Counted from the first letter of the stretch, positions 50,494-59,866 are shown. The stretch: DNA of 64,000 nt from JARIHD01 sp964503715 (GCA_964503715.1 CAZDAD010000001.1:1-64000); one strand, 5' to 3'. The notes: generated by a model not told the origin, from the letters alone. Made by a program: numbers and translations.

Positions 50494-51885
50494 CTAAACG
50501 CTGTACCAAATTGGGCCGACTGAAGTGTCTCTTATGCCGATTCCTTGCGATAAAAGATTATCGCGGGCTTGGTCGGCAGCAACCCAATCCGACCGATTTT
50601 TAGCTTCCGAGCGCTGACGAATCAGTTCCTTTTGATCCTCTGATATATCCTGTGACTGCGTTAGCTTTAGGCCGGTAATTGAATCAATTACAGCTAAATC
50701 ATCAATAAACTTATCAACCGTGCCTGAAGATGGTGGAGTCTGGAGACTATTAGCTAATTCGCTCAGTATTCGGAGCAGTTCTGGTGTATTGAGGTCATCT
50801 GCAATCGCCGCAAGTAGTTGATCTCCAACCGGCTCATAATCTGTGCCCGAACCATTGTCTAGCACCTGAAAGCGCAGATCAGCCAAAGCCCTATAGTCCC
50901 TCAGTCGGTTCTTGGCTGCTTGTAAACTATCCCAACTAAACTTTGACTGGCTTCGATAATGTGACTCAAGTATATGCAGACGCAAATCCATTGGGCTAAA
51001 GCCCCTCTGCTCAATTTCCTCAAGTGTAACACCGTTGCCCAAACTCTTAGATATTTTGTCACCATTCACACTTATATGATTGGTATGCATCCAGTAATTT
51101 GCAAATGGCTTTCCGGTTATCGGCTCGCTCTGAGCAATCTCGTTAGTATGGTGCACAGGTATATGATCAATACCTCCTGCATGGATATCTATGGTATCGC
51201 CAAGATATTTCATGCTCATCGCCGAACATTCAATGTGCCAACCTGGGAACCCCCTGCCCCAAGGACTGTCCCACTCCATGTCTCTTTTTTGGCCCTCTGG
51301 AGAGAGCTTCCATAGAGCAAAGTCAGTAATATTTCGCTTTTCCTGATTATACTCAACTCTGGCGCCCGCTTGTTGCTCGTCAACATCTAGTCTGGCAAAA
51401 TCACCATATTTAGTAAAAAGTGAGGTGTCATAGTACACACCATCGCTGATCTTGTAGGTCAAGCCTTTGGCCTCGAGCTTTGATATTAGATCAATTTGCT
51501 CCTGAATATGCTCTGTAGCCTTAGGCATAAAGTCAGGCTGTGATATGTTCAGGTGCTCGAGTCCGTTAACAAAATAATTGCCGTAATAGTCAGCGACTTC
51601 CCAAGCAGTTAGGCCCTCGCGTCGAGCGCCTTTTTCGAGTTTGTCTTCACCCTCGTCGGCGTCACTTACAAGATGTCCGACATCGGTTATATTGATAACC
51701 CACTTAGGGTTCATCCCGCTTGATTTTAGCGCACGTACCAGTAAATCGTATCTAACGAATGTAAACCAGTTACCAATGTGAGGATAGTCATAAACGGTTG
51801 GTCCACAAGTATAGACAGTCACTGCTGGTGGATTTATTGGTTGGATATTATCGACTTTACGCGATAGTGTATTGTATAGCTTCAT
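50494..51885 (-). CDS. cysS: cysteinyl-tRNA synthetase
   Basis: A 463-residue class I synthetase. The HIGH motif reads H36-I-G-N39 and KMSKS reads KISKS. Zinc ligands are kept: C27 (YTCGPT), the Cys of WHIECS, and the His/Glu of VHHTNE. The C-terminal helical domain is shorter than in E. coli only by a few residues. I chose ATG 51885 (MKLYNT), which matches the family start; it lies 29 nt inside the upstream DHH gene, implying coupling. Confidence 0.95.
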   Translation of the reverse strand: MKLYNTLSRKVDNIQPINPPAVTVYTCGPTVYDYPHIGNWFTFVRYDLLVRALKSSGMNPKWVINITDVGHLVSDADEGEDKLEKGARREGLTAWEVADYYGNYFVNGLEHLNISQPDFMPKATEHIQEQIDLISKLEAKGLTYKISDGVYYDTSLFTKYGDFARLDVDEQQAGARVEYNQEKRNITDFALWKLSPEGQKRDMEWDSPWGRGFPGWHIECSAMSMKYLGDTIDIHAGGIDHIPVHHTNEIAQSEPITGKPFANYWMHTNHISVNGDKISKSLGNGVTLEEIEQRGFSPMDLRLHILESHYRSQSKFSWDSLQAAKNRLRDYRALADLRFQVLDNGSGTDYEPVGDQLLAAIADDLNTPELLRILSELANSLQTPPSSGTVDKFIDDLAVIDSITGLKLTQSQDISEDQKELIRQRSEAKNRSDWVAADQARDNLLSQGIGIRDTSVGPIWYSV

Positions 51886-52894
51886 TGGTTGGCTCCGGCT
51901 TGACGTCATTTAGTAATTCCGATGTATAGCTTATACATTCGGATTTTATTTCGTTAAAAGGTCGTCCATCCTGAACTTTGAAGCCACTGGCATAAGCATG
52001 TCCGCCGCCTCCAAAATGTTCAGCCAATTTATTGGCTATTGGCGCACCTTGATTACATCGTATTTTGGCTGTTACCCTACCACTGTTATATACCTTGAAT
52101 GCAATGGCTATCTGAGTACCTGTGGTCATGCGCATGTCCTCGAGGACAAGCATCGGAGGGTTGTACTCGGGACTATATTTTTCGATTTCACTCCATGATA
52201 TTGTGACCGTAGCAATGCGATTATCCTTGTAGTACTCGACTCGTTGCAACAGTTCACCCTTGAAGTGAGTCAGTGCAGGGCTCTTTTGCATGAGGGAGCG
52301 TCGCGCTTGGTCAAGCTCAGCAATACTGACACCGTTATCAACCATTTCGGCAACGATATGGATACTGCGAGCTGAAGTGGCTTCAGTTGTCAGGCCTAGA
52401 CTATCGGCAAGTATTGAGGATACGAGGTTTTTTTGGGCTTCTACATTAATAGACCAGCCCAAATCTTTAGCGAGCTCATATATCACCTGGCCTGTTGCTA
52501 CTGCAGATTGATTGCATACTATAGTAGCAAAAGGTATTGTGGGCTCAACTTCATGGTGATCAATGACTATACACGGCTTGCTCGCTAAAATGTCTATTTG
52601 TTTCGATGTTGCTAGGTTTTCCATCAGACTAATAGCGCTAGTATCTACTACTATACTCAAATCAACGTTGGCTGGGAGCTCGTTGGTTACTCGATCCCAT
52701 CCACGATAATAATGTAAGTATGGCGGGATGTTCGCACCACAATGCAGCCACACATCCTTACCCATCTCAGATAGGATCTGCTCCAGGGCCAAAGCACTGC
52801 CCAGGCTATCGCCATCGGGATTATCAGCCTGAACGACTACAATTGTGTTTGCAGTCTTGACTAACTCATTGATTGCCTGTGCCTCACTGTACAT
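51857..52894 (-). CDS. DHH-family phosphoesterase (NrnA-like)
   Basis: A 345-residue protein. DHH-domain motifs: QADNPDGDSLGSAL (I), VVDTSAIS (II), IDHHEVEP (III) and SSILADSLG (IV). The DHHA1 domain ends with HFGGGGHAYASGF. NrnA-type enzymes degrade very short RNA (nanoRNA) and 3'-phosphoadenosine phosphate; other relatives cut cyclic dinucleotides, and these cannot be separated by eye. It is upstream of and overlaps cysS. Confidence 0.85.
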   Translation of the reverse strand: MYSEAQAINELVKTANTIVVVQADNPDGDSLGSALALEQILSEMGKDVWLHCGANIPPYLHYYRGWDRVTNELPANVDLSIVVDTSAISLMENLATSKQIDILASKPCIVIDHHEVEPTIPFATIVCNQSAVATGQVIYELAKDLGWSINVEAQKNLVSSILADSLGLTTEATSARSIHIVAEMVDNGVSIAELDQARRSLMQKSPALTHFKGELLQRVEYYKDNRIATVTISWSEIEKYSPEYNPPMLVLEDMRMTTGTQIAIAFKVYNSGRVTAKIRCNQGAPIANKLAEHFGGGGHAYASGFKVQDGRPFNEIKSECISYTSELLNDVKPEPTNEAIQYTIA

Positions 52895-52939
52895 GTTCTA
52901 TATTGTATAGTGCGCCAAAACTAAATTCAAAACCAAGTG

Positions 52940-54055
52940 TTATTTGTTATCTCGGTACTTATCAGAAGATAGGGCGCGATTTATACTATTCAGGCCTGTT
53001 ATTTCAGAGATAACTGGCCTGGCTGGTCCTGATTCAAATATTTTTTTATCTACATTAACAAGATAACTATCACTGAGGGACGGTCCATCTACTTCACTAC
53101 CAGTATTGATGAGCCCGACTAGCTCTCCGCTGGCATCTGTAACTGCTCCGCCGCTAGCCCCAGGCCGTGCATGTTCAAATGTTTGGTCGCCATTGCCCAC
53201 CCTTAAAGATGAGTCCAGCCCACTCAGAGCCATANNNNNNNNNNAATGCTTATCATCACCGGTGTATTTACCGATCGATATCAGAGAGTAGGTTCGCGGG
53301 ATGTTCAGAACCCTATCGGCACGATTGTTAACGCCAAACAATGACTGACCCCGCTGTACTTCTTTGTTTGAGCTTAATTTGATTGGTGCTTCGCTGATAT
53401 CAGATTTGGCCTTCAAAATCGCAACATCGTCAAAGTCGGTGTAATTGAACTGCGGCTCTAGTTGGGTATCGAAATTAATATCTTGGCCTAGCTCAGAGTA
53501 GACATAGCAACCGTCTGCCACGCCGATTATTTTGCCCGAGTTGGTCGTCATAGTAATCCTAGATTTATCGTGAATAGCACTAGCAATAACATGAGCCGCC
53601 GTAATTACAACCTTATTCCCATCGGGGTCTGTCGTAATCCAACCACTACCCTCATAGAACTTGCCAGACATATATATTTTGTTATCCTTGACGAATAGCT
53701 GAGGTGCAACAGAAATCCTAACAGTTGAATTCTCGACTTCTGCATCTACTGATGCCTGACGTTCGCTCTTAGCTGGTATCCTACCGTTACTACTATCCAT
53801 GCCAATATCGATTGGTAAATCACCATCGTTGGAATTCTCGTTATACGAAACGATAGTCGATACATCATAGCAGTGGCTCAAAGCTTCGGCACCACTAGCC
53901 TCATTGCGGGCCGCCATTTGTTGGCTAACTGACTGTTCAATAACAGGTATGCTGGACATATCTGGAGGGCCGACAATATTCGGCTGCATAACGACAATAC
54001 CTATGGCAGCACCTGCAGCCAAAACACCATATTTCTTCTTGCTCTTCTCAAACAT
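52940..54055 (-). CDS. exported trypsin-like serine protease (sequence gap inside)
   Basis: About 371 residues. The N terminus has lysines and a hydrophobic stretch (VLAAGAAIGIVVM), a signal or anchor. The chymotrypsin-fold triad is seen as His in VITAAHVIA (about 150), Asp in FDDVAILKAK (about 210) and Ser in GASGGAVTD. Two cysteines (SHCYDV, DGCYV) may pair. The assembly gap at 53235-53244 falls between the Asp and Ser parts; its true length is unknown, so the length and frame across it are not certain. An extracellular protease could serve nutrition or host contact. Confidence 0.8.
   Translation of the reverse strand: MFEKSKKKYGVLAAGAAIGIVVMQPNIVGPPDMSSIPVIEQSVSQQMAARNEASGAEALSHCYDVSTIVSYNENSNDGDLPIDIGMDSSNGRIPAKSERQASVDAEVENSTVRISVAPQLFVKDNKIYMSGKFYEGSGWITTDPDGNKVVITAAHVIASAIHDKSRITMTTNSGKIIGVADGCYVYSELGQDINFDTQLEPQFNYTDFDDVAILKAKSDISEAPIKLSSNKEVQRGQSLFGVNNRADRVLNIPRTYSLISIGKYTGDDKHXXXXMALSGLDSSLRVGNGDQTFEHARPGASGGAVTDASGELVGLINTGSEVDGPSLSDSYLVNVDKKIFESGPARPVISEITGLNSINRALSSDKYRDNK
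53235..53244. other. assembly gap of ten N
   Basis: Ten ambiguous bases within the trypsin-like gene. The count keeps the reading frame but is probably an arbitrary scaffold filler. Confidence 0.95.
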
Positions 54056-54090
54056 TGTACATATTATACAATGTTATTGCTCATATGTCA

Positions 54091-54699
54091 CTATTTGAGC
54101 TGCTGCCTACCCTCTAGAGCTCGACCTAGTGTGATCTGATCAGCATATTCGAGGTCTACCCCAATCGGAAGACCGCGTGCCAATCTGGTAATTTCAACAC
54201 CGCTAGACATAAGCTGTTGCTGTATATATAAGGCTGTCGACTCGCCTTCAACACTGGCGTTAGTGGCCAGAATCACCTCTTCAACTCCGTCCTCGCTAAC
54301 TCTTTCAACTAACTCTGCAATGTGTAACTGCTCGGGACCTACACCATCAATTGGCGACACTAAACCGCCCAGAACATGGTAAGTTCCGTCGTATGAGTTA
54401 GTCTTTTCGATTGCTAATATATCGAACGGCTCAGCAACAACTGCAACAATTTTTTTGTTGCGCTTTGGGTTAGTATAAAGCTCGGACAGCTTTTGGCCAG
54501 CCGAAACAAGGGCAAATGTCTTTTCGCAAACACTAACACCATCATGAAGTGCGTTTAGCGAGGCTGCTATTTGCTTAGTTTTGCTGGCATCGGACTTTAA
54601 CAGATAGTACGCATATCTTTCAGCAGTACGAGCGCCAACACCTGGCAGTACGCCAAGAGAGTCAATGACATCCTGGAGTGCCTTCGGCAATATATTCAT
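54091..54699 (-). CDS. recR: recombination mediator RecR lacking the zinc finger
   Basis: A 202-residue protein that with RecO/RecF loads RecA at gaps. The helix-hairpin-helix is at 10-28 (DSLGVLPGVGARTAERYAYYL), and the Toprim domain has VVAEPFDILAIEKT and ILATNASVEGESTALYI. The C-terminal ITRLARGLPIGVDLEYADQITLGRALEGR is classic. The C4 zinc-finger region between them (about 57-80) retains a single Cys, so zinc cannot be bound. Position in the dnaX...ybaB-recR cluster supports the call. Confidence 0.93.
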   Translation of the reverse strand: MNILPKALQDVIDSLGVLPGVGARTAERYAYYLLKSDASKTKQIAASLNALHDGVSVCEKTFALVSAGQKLSELYTNPKRNKKIVAVVAEPFDILAIEKTNSYDGTYHVLGGLVSPIDGVGPEQLHIAELVERVSEDGVEEVILATNASVEGESTALYIQQQLMSSGVEITRLARGLPIGVDLEYADQITLGRALEGRQQLK

Positions 54700-54704
54700 A
54701 AGTA

Positions 54705-54998
54705 TTAGAGGCCGAGATCACCAAGAGCGCCCATCATGGGCTGCATCTTTTCGGCAGCTACTTTTTGACTGGCAGTAATAGCTTCTTTGACAGCATCTTC
54801 TACCCAACGCTCAAGAAGCCCGATATCATCTAGGTCAACATACTCAGGATCAATATGAATCTTCTTAATCTTCTGTTCGCCAGTTATCTCTACGCGAACA
54901 GCTCCGTCACCTGCCTCAACAGTTATAACCTGGTTCTGTAATTCTTTTTGAATCTTTTTTACTTTAAGTAACATTTTAGCTTGGTCAAATCGACTCAT
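54705..54998 (-). CDS. YbaB/EbfC nucleoid-associated protein
   Basis: A 97-residue DNA-binding protein. An N-terminal coiled coil (MSRFDQAKMLLKVKKIQKEL) is followed by a beta region (VRVEITGEQKIKKIHIDPEYV) and a helical C terminus ending MMGALGDLGL. It forms tweezer-like dimers that bind DNA. ATG 54998 has GGGAG upstream, better than the ATG at 55016. It starts the ybaB-recR pair, 5 nt apart, the usual arrangement in bacteria. Confidence 0.92.
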   Translation of the reverse strand: MSRFDQAKMLLKVKKIQKELQNQVITVEAGDGAVRVEITGEQKIKKIHIDPEYVDLDDIGLLERWVEDAVKEAITASQKVAAEKMQPMMGALGDLGL

Positions 54999-55064
54999 CT
55001 GTATGCTCCCGTTCAATAATGTCCTATTAATATTACCTCATAAGAGGTCACAGAGCAACGATAG

Positions 55065-56249
55065 CTATGGTCTGATAGACTTAAATACTTCAGCAGTGGC
55101 ATCAGCACTTGGCCAGCCAATGAAATAGTGGTTCAAATGATAGGAAACAACTACTGCCAACAATGCGGTCATGAGCACCCAACCAGTGGTCCTGGCGATC
55201 GGGTTGCGCGGGAATGTCATAAGCCAAGTGTCAAACAGATAGGACGTGCCGACGGCGATTAAAACATAAATAAATGGTATTACAACACTAAAAGTAACGT
55301 AACCACCGAACGAAGACAGAACCAATGTCAATAGAATAACCGACAAGAAGACAGGCGTGCGACCTAGTTTGTACTGCCTAAGATATAAGTACCCACCCAG
55401 AGCGAACATTGCCGTGCTAAAGGCATCAAGCAATGGCGCTCTACCAAGCCACAGCGCAGGGTTATCTGGAGCGTGTACTAGAACATTGTATGGGAAGCGT
55501 ATTACATTCTTGAGTATCTCAAATACATGAGGCATTTGTTGGGGCAAGCCTAGGTATGGCAAGATTAGCGATGGTGTCTTATAGAGTGACCAGATTATCG
55601 GCGCAATGATGATGGCTAGAGCTAGTAGGGCCACTGCTACAACCCAAACATGATCTTTTACCAAACGCAAAATAACTTTCCATTGCCATACAGCTCCGAA
55701 TATTAGGAACCACACCATGCCTGGAACGTACATATAGCCTGCAAAGCCTATTAGGCATAATAGCAATGGCAGCCAGTTGTTTGATTGTTTGGCCCAAAAG
55801 GCACAAGCTACAAGCGCAAAAACACCAAAACTGAGTACTTCAGGGGTGCCAAAACGTGCAACATGCAAAAACCAAGCAGAGGTGCCTACCAGTAGCGTTC
55901 CAATAATTGAAGTACGCATATCTTGCCAAGAATGGAGAAGTTTGGCAAAAATCATCAGACCAGCTAATGCAAACATGACAGAGGCAATGCGCACAACGAG
56001 GAAACTGTGCGGGTGTAGTAGGCTAAGGACTTTGACTAGGACTAGATACGGCAGATTGAGGGGATTGTCTAGCCAATTTTGCCAACTTTGAGACGCAAAA
56101 TAGCTATCAACCTCCTGTGAATTATAGCCAGGGGTCAAGGTGTTTAGCCTCCAGACCAAAAGGAATGCTAGCCCAGTGAACAACAAGAGATAGCTGGAAA
56201 AGTTTATTAGGCGCTCTTTGGAATAGCCAGTCTTTGTGGGCAATTTCAT
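55065..56249 (-). CDS. GT-C type membrane glycosyltransferase-like protein
   Basis: A 394-residue membrane protein with about ten helices. The first outer loop after helix 1 has acidic residues (YNSQEVDSYFASQSW), the place where GT-C enzymes of the PMT/ArnT group keep their catalytic acid. Such enzymes use a lipid-phosphate sugar to modify lipids or proteins outside the membrane. It sits within the dnaX-dnaB...ybaB-recR run, an unusual neighbour for a replication cluster. Function not certain. Confidence 0.6.
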   Translation of the reverse strand: MKLPTKTGYSKERLINFSSYLLLFTGLAFLLVWRLNTLTPGYNSQEVDSYFASQSWQNWLDNPLNLPYLVLVKVLSLLHPHSFLVVRIASVMFALAGLMIFAKLLHSWQDMRTSIIGTLLVGTSAWFLHVARFGTPEVLSFGVFALVACAFWAKQSNNWLPLLLCLIGFAGYMYVPGMVWFLIFGAVWQWKVILRLVKDHVWVVAVALLALAIIIAPIIWSLYKTPSLILPYLGLPQQMPHVFEILKNVIRFPYNVLVHAPDNPALWLGRAPLLDAFSTAMFALGGYLYLRQYKLGRTPVFLSVILLTLVLSSFGGYVTFSVVIPFIYVLIAVGTSYLFDTWLMTFPRNPIARTTGWVLMTALLAVVVSYHLNHYFIGWPSADATAEVFKSIRP

Positions 56250-56269
56250 CTTGAGGGTATTATACCATT

Positions 56270-57628
56270 CTACTCACCGAAAGGATTGCTGTGCCGCGTA
56301 TCGATACTCCTGAAACGCTGCTTGTCTTTGTCGAAGTAAAGCTCTACGTTACCAGTTGGACCGTTACGATGTTTTTTGATCATAATGTCGGTGATGTTCT
56401 TACGCTCAGTGTCAGGGTTATAGTATTCTTCTCGATAGATAAAGGCCACTACATCGGCATCCTGTTCAATCGAGCCCGATTCGCGCAAGTCGGCAAGCTG
56501 CGGATGTGGTGGGTTGCGACTTTCGACCGATCGGCTTAGCTGTGACAGCGCCACAAGAGGAACATTTAGTTCACGTGCCACGCCCTTAAGACCTCTGGAT
56601 ATCTCTGATATCTCTTGAACTCTGTTATCAGAACTCCCGAAGCGACTACCACCGCTCATTAGCTGCAAATAGTCGACAATTATAAGTCCTAGCGGGTGCT
56701 GATGAGCCTCCCTGCGAGCCTTAGTCCTAAGGTCACTAACCGTTATGCCCGGTGTGTCATCGATGTATATAGGTGCCTCACTGAGTGAACCCATGGCGTC
56801 GCCGATTCGGTCAAAGTCACCATCGTTAAGGTTACCGGTTCTCAGTGCCCAAGCATCAACCCCCGACTCCATAGACAGCAAACGATCCACAAGCTGTTCC
56901 TTGCTCATTTCGAGGCTGAATACTAGCACCGGAAGCTTTGAGAGCATAGCGACATTGTGAGCAATGTTTAGCGACAAAACTGTTTTACCCATTGATGGGC
57001 GAGCGCCAAGGATAAATAGATCAGATCGCTGGAGCCCCGCCAAAACGTTATCAAGGTCCCTAAAACCTGTTGGTATACCTCTAAGTTTATTCTTGTCTTT
57101 GTGAAGATCGTCAAGACGTTCAAAACTCTCGGCTAGTATAGACTCAAGGCTTACGATATTTTGCTTTATTTGAGTCTGACTAACTTGAAATAGCTGCGAT
57201 TCGGCTTCCTCAACTAACTCCTTTAGCTCCTTTGATTCATCATAACTCAGATCAGTAATCTCTTGGCTGGCTGATATAAGCCTGCGTCGAAGAGCCTTCT
57301 CGGCTACAATCTTGGCATACTGTTCAATATGAGCCGCCGTAGGCACGAAATTGGTTAGTTCACTTAGGTATGCAGCGCCACCAATGGCGTCAAGAACTTC
57401 GGCTGATCGCAGCTGATCAGCCAAGGTCAACACGTCAATAGGACTGCGCTTTTCATAAAGCCGCTGTATGGCCTCGTATATTCGCCTGTGCTTAGCCTCG
57501 AAGAAGTCGTCAGCCGTAATTGTATCGGCAATCTTAACCAAAGCATCAGCATCTATAAGTATAGCTCCCAACAAACTGGCTTCAGCTTCTGGGTTGCTGG
57601 GCTGATTCTTGCGGACCCCGTCACTCAT
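56270..57628 (-). CDS. dnaB: replicative DNA helicase DnaB
   Basis: A 452-residue helicase. The N-terminal domain begins QPSNPEAEASLLGAILID. The RecA-like domain has ILGARPSMGKTVLSLNIA (Walker A), LVFSLEMSKEQLVDRL, IIVDYLQLMSGG (Walker B) and DLRESGSIEQDADVVAFIYRE. It unwinds DNA ahead of the fork as a hexamer. Its start is 1 nt after the dnaX stop, so the two are coupled; DnaX (tau) and DnaB interact in the replisome. Confidence 0.96.
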   Translation of the reverse strand: MSDGVRKNQPSNPEAEASLLGAILIDADALVKIADTITADDFFEAKHRRIYEAIQRLYEKRSPIDVLTLADQLRSAEVLDAIGGAAYLSELTNFVPTAAHIEQYAKIVAEKALRRRLISASQEITDLSYDESKELKELVEEAESQLFQVSQTQIKQNIVSLESILAESFERLDDLHKDKNKLRGIPTGFRDLDNVLAGLQRSDLFILGARPSMGKTVLSLNIAHNVAMLSKLPVLVFSLEMSKEQLVDRLLSMESGVDAWALRTGNLNDGDFDRIGDAMGSLSEAPIYIDDTPGITVSDLRTKARREAHQHPLGLIIVDYLQLMSGGSRFGSSDNRVQEISEISRGLKGVARELNVPLVALSQLSRSVESRNPPHPQLADLRESGSIEQDADVVAFIYREEYYNPDTERKNITDIMIKKHRNGPTGNVELYFDKDKQRFRSIDTRHSNPFGE

Positions 57629-57629
57629 A

Positions 57630-59117
57630 CTACGATTCTAGCAGTTCTGCGCCGCCAAAGATATTGCTAATGGTATCAACTGGCGTTGTAGAATCTGTAG
57701 ACTCACAAATTAGCTGCATTGGCATGCCAACTACTCCCTCTATAACAGAGCATACTAGCTCCTTGTTCTTGGTACTGCTAACTTGTTTACGTGCAAAATC
57801 GCGCTTGAACCTTAGAGTTACGACACCTGGGCCAAAAACAGGTTCAGATGACTTAATTATGCCATGTAGCGTAGCATGATCTTTGCGTAGTGCACCGAGC
57901 ACGATAGCCCAAGAATCAGTATCAAGCTCCATTGAATCAGCCAAATCAGTTTTAGCATTCAATGCCACAATAGAATCGTTCTCTAACGGCGCACTGATAG
58001 CCCCATCACTGTCCGCTAGGCTAGAGCGCTTAGCTTTTTGCGATATATGAGGCACGTCTACGACCGACGCCATTGACTCGTTAGGCTTAACGACCGCTGA
58101 ATGGGCTAATTTTGACGTTTTGGTAGGGCGATTGGTAGATTGGACACTTAAGGCTTCGGGCCGCATAACAGCATTGAGCAATGCCACTTCAAGTGAAACG
58201 TAAGGATCAAGAGTAGCTGGAACGCCTATCAACTGCTCGAGCAATCTGAGCAAGGTTTCCTTGGGTATATTCGAATCACCTTCTATGGCCGCACTTCGTA
58301 GCTTGGAGCTCAATTGCTTGGCTATCTGCGCCGCCTCGTAGCCCTGCTGTCGAATGGCAACTAGAGCTTTTGACAAAGATACACCATCATTATTGGATAT
58401 CGAGCTAATAATCTGCCCAATTAACTCCTGCGGAGCAATGCCAAGCATACCCTGAACATCAGCCAGGCCAATTTTCGAGGTAGTGTTCTGTGCTTGATCG
58501 AGGAGACTTATACTATCCCTAAAACTTCCCTCGCCATGAGCCGCAATTAGCTCAAGCGCCTCATCGTCAATGTCAATCTTCTCTTTTTTGGCAATGGATT
58601 TTAGATGCTTCTGAACTTTCTTGAGGTCAACTGGCTTAAAGCTATAACGTTGAGTTCGGCTTATTATCGTCTCTGGCAGCTTATGAGCCTCAGTGGTCGC
58701 CAATATAAAAACAACGTGCTCTGGCGGCTCCTCGAGAGTCTTAAGCAAGGCATTGAATGCCTCCTTGGTGAGCATGTGCACCTCGTCGATAATATAAACC
58801 TTAAATTTAGCACTTGTGGGCGCTATGTGCACCTTCTCACGAAGATCACGAATTTCATCAATCCGTCTATTGCTAGCAGCATCAATCTCGATTATGTCTA
58901 AGTGGGCATTGTCGTCAGAATATGGCAAGGAATTGATTTCGTGAGCCAGGATTCTAGCAATACTGGTCTTGCCGACGCCTCGCGGGCCCGTGAACAGATA
59001 AGCATGGCTTATTGTGCCATTAGATAGAGCATGATCCAGAGCTGTAGTGATATGCTCCTGACCGACAATTTCTGACAACTTCTTAGAACGGTAAGTTCTG
59101 TAAAACGCCTTCCCCAT
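57630..59117 (-). CDS. dnaX: DNA polymerase III subunit gamma/tau lacking the zinc module
   Basis: A 495-residue clamp-loader ATPase. It begins MGKAFYRTYRSKKLSEIVGQEHI; Walker A is GPRGVGKTSIAR, Walker B VYIIDEVHML, sensor 1 FILATTEAHKLPETIISRTQRY. After Walker A most bacteria insert about 20 residues with four zinc-binding cysteines; here the sequence goes directly HEINSLPYSDDNAHLDIIEIDAASN, with no cysteines. ATG 59117 is preceded by TATAAT at 8 nt, so I prefer it over the TTG at 59123. Confidence 0.95.
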   Translation of the reverse strand: MGKAFYRTYRSKKLSEIVGQEHITTALDHALSNGTISHAYLFTGPRGVGKTSIARILAHEINSLPYSDDNAHLDIIEIDAASNRRIDEIRDLREKVHIAPTSAKFKVYIIDEVHMLTKEAFNALLKTLEEPPEHVVFILATTEAHKLPETIISRTQRYSFKPVDLKKVQKHLKSIAKKEKIDIDDEALELIAAHGEGSFRDSISLLDQAQNTTSKIGLADVQGMLGIAPQELIGQIISSISNNDGVSLSKALVAIRQQGYEAAQIAKQLSSKLRSAAIEGDSNIPKETLLRLLEQLIGVPATLDPYVSLEVALLNAVMRPEALSVQSTNRPTKTSKLAHSAVVKPNESMASVVDVPHISQKAKRSSLADSDGAISAPLENDSIVALNAKTDLADSMELDTDSWAIVLGALRKDHATLHGIIKSSEPVFGPGVVTLRFKRDFARKQVSSTKNKELVCSVIEGVVGMPMQLICESTDSTTPVDTISNIFGGAELLES

Positions 59118-59125
59118 TAACAATT

Positions 59126-59131
59126 ATTATA
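59126..59131 (-). promoter_or_regulatory. -10 box of dnaX, leaderless
   Basis: TATAAT 8 nt before ATG 59117, just after the terminator of the previous gene. The -35 is weak. Confidence 0.5.
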
Positions 59132-59144
59132 CGTGCAGTAAATT

Positions 59145-59175
59145 AAAAAAGCTGTTGTAATTTTGCTACAACAGC
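59145..59175 (-). terminator. intrinsic terminator
   Basis: Perfect 9-bp stem GCTGTTGTA/TACAACAGC followed by six T on the minus strand. It ends the 59200-59709 gene before dnaX. Confidence 0.88.
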
Positions 59176-59199
59176 CATAAGCATTAAAGTATCTGACAA

Positions 59200-59709
59200 T
59201 TACAGGGCGGCTTCAAGAGCAGCCCACTCGGCGTTGGAGTCTTCCTCGGGCAGGTTAACACTGACCTGGTCACCGGGCTTAGCCTTAAAATATGTAACGC
59301 TAGCTAATAGCACACGATAGTTTTTGTCACCCACAGCTACAAAATAATGCCCATTTTCGAGGCTGAGCGTACCCACTACTTGCTTTCTTGGAATTGGGCC
59401 AATCTGCTTGTACAGGAATGTTCCATCATCAGCAATCGTTAATTTAAGGATATCACCTTGGACTAGCTTGGACTTACTGGCATAGTTAGCGGGTACAGGA
59501 TAAGTCTTGGCATCAGACCCAACCATGTTTTGACCGTCAAAAACACCTTCGATAACCTTACCGATGTTTTCGTCCTTAACCACTGCGGCAACTTTCTCAT
59601 CATCGCCCACAAGGCTAGTCAAAAGCTCAACTGCGGCACTGAGGTTAGTCTCAGCCTCCTGTATTAGGGCCCTTAGTCTTTTGATTTGTTTATCTGCTAC
59701 ATCTGCCAT
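59200..59709 (-). CDS. unknown protein with N-terminal coiled coil (169 aa)
   Basis: From ATG 59709 (MADVADKQIKRL) the first 45 residues are a leucine-rich amphipathic helix. The rest is beta-rich with regular hydrophobic spacing (KSKLVQGDILKLTIADDGTFLYKQIGPIPRKQVVGTL, then YRVLLASVTYFKAKPGDQVSV), suggesting an OB-like or barrel fold, with an acidic C terminus. The KPGDxV phrase resembles nucleic-acid or elongation-factor barrels but is not diagnostic. It is downstream of the rplJL terminator and has its own terminator. I do not recognise the family. Confidence 0.6.
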   Translation of the reverse strand: MADVADKQIKRLRALIQEAETNLSAAVELLTSLVGDDEKVAAVVKDENIGKVIEGVFDGQNMVGSDAKTYPVPANYASKSKLVQGDILKLTIADDGTFLYKQIGPIPRKQVVGTLSLENGHYFVAVGDKNYRVLLASVTYFKAKPGDQVSVNLPEEDSNAEWAALEAAL

Positions 59710-59833
59710 TTTGTCTCTCTTTTCCCTTTTAAGCCTCTCCAAGCTCCATAAAGTCTTTGTTTCTCTTACCTATACCTAAGCCTACCACGTCCGTAAAGTC
59801 AAGTCAAAAGCCAAAATTACCTGTGGAAAAATA

Positions 59834-59866
59834 CAAAAAGGCTCGTGCAGTTTTTTGCACGAGCCC
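59834..59866 (-). terminator. intrinsic terminator of rplJL
   Basis: Perfect 10-bp stem GGCTCGTGCA/TGCACGAGCC with a short A-rich loop and five T on the minus strand. Confidence 0.92.

Noticed and set aside
52940..54055. Trypsin-like gene as a frameshifted pseudogene
   Set aside because: The triad and both flanks are intact; the only defect is the ten-N assembly gap.
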